In this document: positions 13,694 through 17,425 of the stretch, one piece after another
How positions within the stretch are numbered: position 1 is the stretch's first letter
Layout of the letters: each line of letters begins with the position of its first letter
DNA from: JBNKWA01 sp050299555
GTDB lineage: Bacteria > Pseudomonadota > Alphaproteobacteria > Rhodobacterales > Rhodobacteraceae
Assembly (NCBI GenBank): GCA_050299555.1
Contig: JBNKWA010000020.1
Coordinates: 1-17,425, forward strand
Length of the DNA stretch: 17,425 bases
Direction of reading: 5' to 3'
Position numbers and translations under genes: made by a program
The notes under the pieces: generated by a model
What the model saw: the letters and a program-made list of their open reading frames with translations, nothing else
What the model was told of the DNA's origin: nothing
The model's database searches: none

Positions 13694-14986
13694 ATGGCGA
13701 ATGTCGCGGTCATCGGCTGCCAGTGGGGCGACGAGGGCAAGGGAAAGATTGTCGACGGGCTGAGTGAGCGCGCCGATGTCATCGTGCGCTTCCAGGGCGG
13801 CCATAATGCCGGCCACACTCTGGTCGTCGACGGCACCACCTACAAGCTGCACGCTCTGCCCTCGGGCGTGGTCCGCGGCGGCAAGCTCAGCGTCATCGGC
13901 AACGGTGTGGTGCTCGACCCCTGGCACCTGATCCAGGAGATCGAGGCGATCCGAACGCAGGGAGTCGAGATCACCCCCGCGACTCTGATGATCGCCGAGA
14001 ACACGCCGCTGATCCTGCCACTTCATGGCGAGCTCGACCGGGCCCGCGAGGCTTCGAACGCGACAGCGCGAATCGGCACCACCGGGCGCGGCATTGGCCC
14101 CGCCTATGAGGACAAGGTCGGCCGCCGGGTGGTCCGGGTGGCGGATCTGGCCGACGAGGCGACTCTCGAGGCCCGCGTCGACCGGCTGCTGGTTCACCAC
14201 GACGCGCTGCGCCGCGGGCTGGGCCTGCCAGAGGTGGACCGGGCCGCGCTGCTGGCGCTGCTGAAAGAGATCGCGCCCAAGGTCCTGCCTTTCGCGGTGC
14301 CGGCCTGGAAGGTGCTGAACGAGCGGCGCAAGGCGGGGCAGCGGATCCTCTTCGAGGGTGCGCAAGGGGCGCTCCTCGACATCGACTTCGGCACCTATCC
14401 CTTCGTCACCTCCTCCAATGTCATTGCCGGCCAGGCCGCGGCCGGGACCGGCATCGGCCCGGGCGCCATCGACTTCGTGCTGGGTATCGTCAAGGCCTAT
14501 ACCACCCGTGTTGGCGAGGGGCCTTTCCCCACCGAGCTCTTGGACGACGACGGGCAGCGGTTGGGCGAACGGGGGCGCGAATTCGGCACCACGACCGGCC
14601 GCAAGCGCCGCTGTGGCTGGTTCGATGCCGCCCTGGTACGGCAGACCTGCGCCATTTCCGGCGTGAGCGGCATCGCGCTGACCAAGCTCGACGTGCTCGA
14701 CGGGTTCGAGACCCTGAAGATCTGCACCGGCTACCTGCTGGATGGCGAGCAGATCGACTACCTGCCGACGGCCGCTGCCCAGCAGGCGCGTGTGCAGCCG
14801 GTCTACGAGACGCTGGAGGGCTGGTCCGAAACCACCGCCGGTGCTCGCAGCTGGGCCGACTTGCCGGCCGCCGCCGTCAAGTACGTTCGCCGGGTGGAGG
14901 AACTGATCGGCTGCCCGGTGGCCATGCTCTCCACCTCGCCCGAACGCGAGGACGCCATCCTTGTCACCGATCCCTTCGCCGATTGA
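13694..14986 (+). CDS. purA: Adenylosuccinate synthetase PurA
   Basis: PurA uses GTP to join IMP and aspartate into adenylosuccinate, the first step from IMP to AMP. The 430-residue length is standard. The P-loop-like QWGDEGKGK (10-18) holds catalytic D13, and GGHNAGHT (35-42) holds catalytic H41. Further blocks are GTTGRGIGPAYEDK, the IMP-site stretch FEGAQGALLDIDFGTYPFVTSS, and GTTTGRKRRCGWFD. All expected residues are present. I chose the ATG at 13694, with AAGGG 7 nt upstream, because the WGDEGKGK motif then lies at the usual distance from the N-terminus. The frame is open further upstream but crosses the promoter-like palindrome. The DUF2842 gene starts 2 bp after the stop. Confidence 0.97.
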   Translation: MANVAVIGCQWGDEGKGKIVDGLSERADVIVRFQGGHNAGHTLVVDGTTYKLHALPSGVVRGGKLSVIGNGVVLDPWHLIQEIEAIRTQGVEITPATLMIAENTPLILPLHGELDRAREASNATARIGTTGRGIGPAYEDKVGRRVVRVADLADEATLEARVDRLLVHHDALRRGLGLPEVDRAALLALLKEIAPKVLPFAVPAWKVLNERRKAGQRILFEGAQGALLDIDFGTYPFVTSSNVIAGQAAAGTGIGPGAIDFVLGIVKAYTTRVGEGPFPTELLDDDGQRLGERGREFGTTTGRKRRCGWFDAALVRQTCAISGVSGIALTKLDVLDGFETLKICTGYLLDGEQIDYLPTAAAQQARVQPVYETLEGWSETTAGARSWADLPAAAVKYVRRVEELIGCPVAMLSTSPEREDAILVTDPFAD

Positions 14987-14988
14987 TC

Positions 14989-15240
14989 ATGGCTCTGTCA
15001 TACAAGGCTAAACGGTTCTGGTCCCTTGTCGTGCTGGTGGTCGGGCTGCCGCTGTACATCGTCGCGGCAGTGAACCTGGTTGAATGGCTTGAGCGTCCGT
15101 CATTCATCGTTGAACTTGTTGTTTTCGTTGTGCTGGGATTCCTCTGGGCGCTGCCGTTTCGGTTCCTGTTTCGTGGCATCGGCAGGGTCGATCCGGCGGA
15201 AACCGAGGGTGAAGGCGGGATCGACCGGCGGCGAGGGTGA
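14989..15240 (+). CDS. DUF2842 two-helix membrane protein
   Basis: This 83-residue protein starts MALSYKAKRFWSL and has two hydrophobic segments (about 12-33, VVLVVGLPLYIVAAVNLV; about 38-59, IVELVVFVVLGFLWALPFRFLF) joined by a short LEWLERPS-type turn, followed by a short charged tail. It matches the DUF2842 family of small alphaproteobacterial inner-membrane proteins, whose role is unknown. No Shine-Dalgarno is evident. The ATG begins 2 bp after the purA stop, so translation is probably coupled. A TTG at 14983 overlapping the purA stop would add only two residues. Base composition is less GC-rich than its neighbours, as expected for membrane codons. Confidence 0.8.
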   Translation: MALSYKAKRFWSLVVLVVGLPLYIVAAVNLVEWLERPSFIVELVVFVVLGFLWALPFRFLFRGIGRVDPAETEGEGGIDRRRG

Positions 15241-15292
15241 AAGCGGCCGCCGCGCATCCTATCTCAACAGGGGCCAAGCGAGGAGGGAGCCG

Positions 15293-15796
15293 ATGAAGTC
15301 AGCGATTGCAAGCCGGATGCTGGGCGCCACACTGGCGATGGCCGCTCTGGTGCCTGCGGCCCGGGCCGAGCAGATCGGCGAGGTCGACACCGCGTTCAAG
15401 CTGCTTGGGGCCAATCACAAGATCATCGTCGAGGCGTTCGACGATCCCAAGGTCGAGGGGGTGAGCTGCTTCGTCAGCCGGGCCAAGACCGGCGGCATTT
15501 CCGGCTCACTGGGTCTGGCCGAGGATACGTCCGACGCATCCATTGCCTGCCGCCAGACCGGGCCCATTCGGTTCCGCGCCGAACTGGAGGACGGCGAGGA
15601 AGTCTTTGGTCGTCGTGCCTCGATCCTGTTCAAGCGCGTTCAGGTGGTGCGATTCTTCGATCACGCGCGCAACACGCTTGTCTATCTCACCTATTCCGAC
15701 AGGCTGATTGACGGCAGCCCCAAGAACGCAATCTCGGCAGTCGTCGTGCAGCCCTGGCCGGCGTCGGCGACCGAAGCCGCGCCTCAAGGCAACTGA
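15293..15796 (+). CDS. creA: CreA-like periplasmic protein
   Basis: The 167-residue product carries a signal peptide (residues 1-25, cleavage expected after AARA before EQIGEV) and then the CreA family sequence: VDTAFKLLGANHKIIVEAFDDPKVEGVSCFVSRAKTGGISGSLGLAEDTSDASIACRQTGPI. C59 and C86 may form a disulfide. E. coli CreA belongs to the creABCD locus, but its function is unproven. No creBCD genes are here. The ATG at 15293 has GAGGAGGG 5-7 nt upstream. It follows the DUF2842 gene by 52 bp and ends 10 bp from the convergent acidic-protein gene, with no terminator visible between them. Confidence 0.87.
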   Translation: MKSAIASRMLGATLAMAALVPAARAEQIGEVDTAFKLLGANHKIIVEAFDDPKVEGVSCFVSRAKTGGISGSLGLAEDTSDASIACRQTGPIRFRAELEDGEEVFGRRASILFKRVQVVRFFDHARNTLVYLTYSDRLIDGSPKNAISAVVVQPWPASATEAAPQGN

Positions 15797-15806
15797 GGAA
15801 GCGCGT

Positions 15807-17425
15807 TCACAGACCGATCTGCGTCCGGTAGGCCGACATGACGCTGTCGCTGATGGCGAACTGGCCGTTCTCGGCCCGCAGGATCTTGCCCGACCGCAGC
15901 AGCTTGCCAAAGGACTTGATCCGCGCTTCGGCCGTATAGCCCTCGGCAGGGCCGATCTCGGCGACCTTGGTAAACAACGACGCCCGGCTGAACCTCGGCT
16001 GGTGGTCGATCAGGCACAGATAGGCGGCTGACACCTCCAGCAGTTCGGGCAGCGATTCGGCGCCCACCCGCCGCGCCAGGCCACGCAGCGACGTGGCATC
16101 CGCCTCTTCGTCGTCGACCACCTGGACATCACCGTCATCGCTGTCTGCGGCGTCACTGCCAACGACCCGCAGCGTGCGCTTCGGCTCCGTTCGCTGAACT
16201 TCGCCCAGATTCAGCATCGCCGGGCGCGCTTCGCGCGGACTCGGCTCGGTCTCCGCCTGGCGCGCCGGTGTCGGTTCGGGCGTTGCCTCCGGTTCGGGGA
16301 CGTCGCTTTCCGTTCGGAGGGCCGGCGCGCGGCCCAGAAAACGGCCGATGCTGCCGAACATTCCCTTGCTCTTCTCCTCGCCGTCGTCCGCATCGGCGTG
16401 GTGGCCTGCTTCCGGCTCGACCCGTTCGATTTCGCGGGGTGCCTCCGGTGCCGGATCCAGCCGCAGCGGTGCCGGCCTACCGCTCGCGGCGGGCTCGTCC
16501 GCCTTCGCTGTCAGCCGCAGCGCTGCCGGTTTTTCAGCTGCGCCCAGAACAAGTGGCGCGGGCTTTGGCGTGCCGAGGACGAGCGGAGCTGCAGGCTCCA
16601 GGCGCAGCGGTGCGTCCATGGGTTCGGCCGCGACGGCCTCGTCTTCCCCCGCTCGATCGTCGACCGCCTCATCGTCATCGGTGCGGTCGTCGGTCGCGAT
16701 CTCGCTGCGGATGCTCTCGCCAAGCTCGTTCATCCGGGCCTCGATTGCACCGGCATCCGGCGCCAGCCGCTCCGCCCCGGTGTCCGCCTGGCCAGCGGCA
16801 ACCGGCTCTTCGGCGTCATCGGCCAAGTCGTCGGTCGGGTCGGGGTCGTCCTCGTCGAGGCCAAGCAGAGCTTCCGTGCTGCCTTCGCCGCCGCCGTCGT
16901 TGCGGCGGATGATCAGCGGGCGGCGGCGGGTTTCGGCGGCCGGTTGCGGGTCGGGATCGGCGCTTTCCTCGCCACCAGTCGGCAAGTCTTCCGACGCCTT
17001 CGTGGCAGCCTCAAAGGCGTCGTGGTGTTCCTCCTCTTCCGCCTCCAGGGCGGCCATCGCCTTCTCCAGGGCGTCCGCCATGGCTGCGGTATCGCGCGGC
17101 TCGGCCCGGGACAAAAGGCCGCTGGCGGCGAATTCGATCTCGTCGGTCTGGTCAAGCAGGGACGCAGCCTCGATCTCATGCGCGGGGATGGCCCGGGCCG
17201 CCACGTTGTCCGGGTGCCGGGCGGGTTCGGCTTCCGGCACCGCATTCCGGTCAGCGCCGGCCGCCTCATCGGCCGTTGTCTCGGAGAGGAACTCGATCTC
17301 GTCGGAACTGTCGCGCAGGTCGGTTTCCTCGTCCTGGCCTCCACCCTGAACATGGTCCTCGAGATCGGGTGCCGGCGCCACGGGTGCGGCTTCGGCGGTC
17401 ACCTCCTCCGGGTCGGGCACGGCCT
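15807..17425 (-). CDS. Long acidic, low-complexity protein with conserved C-terminal domain (probably 5'-partial)
   Basis: The frame stays open to the right edge. A GTG at 17420 could be a start, but its upstream context is outside the window, so the gene is probably incomplete. The visible 537 residues are mostly disordered-looking and rich in Glu, Asp, Ala and Pro. They contain DEIEF twice (40-44, 93-97) and five related short motifs between 269 and 321: APLRL, APLVLG, APLVLG, AALRL, APLRL. A basic segment SKGMFGSIGRFLGRAPALR (351-369) follows. The last ~95 residues (SLRGLARRVGAESLPELLEVSAAYL to the end) look folded, with a helix-rich, possibly winged-helix-like ending. No signal peptide or membrane segment is visible. 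I recognise similar proteins near this locus in Rhodobacterales but not a function. Confidence 0.75.
   Translation of the reverse strand, partial: AVPDPEEVTAEAAPVAPAPDLEDHVQGGGQDEETDLRDSSDEIEFLSETTADEAAGADRNAVPEAEPARHPDNVAARAIPAHEIEAASLLDQTDEIEFAASGLLSRAEPRDTAAMADALEKAMAALEAEEEEHHDAFEAATKASEDLPTGGEESADPDPQPAAETRRRPLIIRRNDGGGEGSTEALLGLDEDDPDPTDDLADDAEEPVAAGQADTGAERLAPDAGAIEARMNELGESIRSEIATDDRTDDDEAVDDRAGEDEAVAAEPMDAPLRLEPAAPLVLGTPKPAPLVLGAAEKPAALRLTAKADEPAASGRPAPLRLDPAPEAPREIERVEPEAGHHADADDGEEKSKGMFGSIGRFLGRAPALRTESDVPEPEATPEPTPARQAETEPSPREARPAMLNLGEVQRTEPKRTLRVVGSDAADSDDGDVQVVDDEEADATSLRGLARRVGAESLPELLEVSAAYLCLIDHQPRFSRASLFTKVAEIGPAEGYTAEARIKSFGKLLRSGKILRAENGQFAISDSVMSAYRTQIGL

Noticed and set aside
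1..17425. CRISPR array, insertion sequence, prophage or toxin-antitoxin system
   Set aside because: No regularly spaced repeats, transposase or integrase motifs, terminal inverted repeats with target duplication, or paired small toxin/antitoxin genes were found.

Overview
The window is about 17.4 kb of very GC-rich DNA and reads as chromosomal housekeeping sequence from an alphaproteobacterium, most likely a member of the Rhodobacterales (Rhodobacteraceae/Paracoccaceae). The lineage is inferred from several signs: a FolB with a long extra C-terminal domain, a FolP with a roughly 70-residue N-terminal extension, the 391-residue alphaproteobacterial type of SerC followed by serA, and the order purA - DUF2842 - creA. 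I see no phage, transposase, CRISPR, tRNA or rRNA.

Layout. Positions 1-653 hold no gene I can defend, only inverted and direct repeats. On the minus strand, nadA (quinolinate synthase, 2388-1330) is followed 31 bp later by a secreted CAP-domain protein (1298-654). Divergent from nadA, a plus-strand cluster runs from 2572 to 7158: folB with its C-terminal domain, a thioredoxin-like protein, a phosphoglycolate-type HAD phosphatase, folP and glmM. Its last three genes are tightly coupled, with two ATGA stop/start overlaps. A group of hairpins and a small TbpB-like lipoprotein (7338-7817) follow.

A MocR/GntR-type regulator fused to an aminotransferase fold (9216-7822, minus) converges on the lipoprotein gene. 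It is divergent from a small Arg-rich DUF1127 protein (9317-9538). The 100-bp gap between them carries a perfect ATTGTAT-N2-ATACAAT palindrome and a second ATTGTAYCA element 42 bp away, a plausible MocR operator.

Next come serC (9662-10837), preceded by a structured leader resembling the position of the known alphaproteobacterial serC motif, and serA (11028-12620). A GC-rich repeat/hairpin unit separates them. After serA lies a long hairpin with a 12-C run in its loop. DUF2461 (12919-13599), purA (13694-14986), a two-helix DUF2842 membrane protein (14989-15240) and the periplasmic CreA-like protein (15293-15796) complete the plus strand. A long acidic, repeat-bearing protein on the minus strand (from 15807 to the right edge, probably incomplete) closes the window.

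Together the genes cover NAD, folate, cell-wall amino sugar, serine and AMP synthesis. I found no clear new defence or mobile system. The most interesting unexplained items are the FolB C-terminal domain, the MocR/DUF1127 control region, the structured intergenic elements around serC/serA, and the short-motif array in the last protein.
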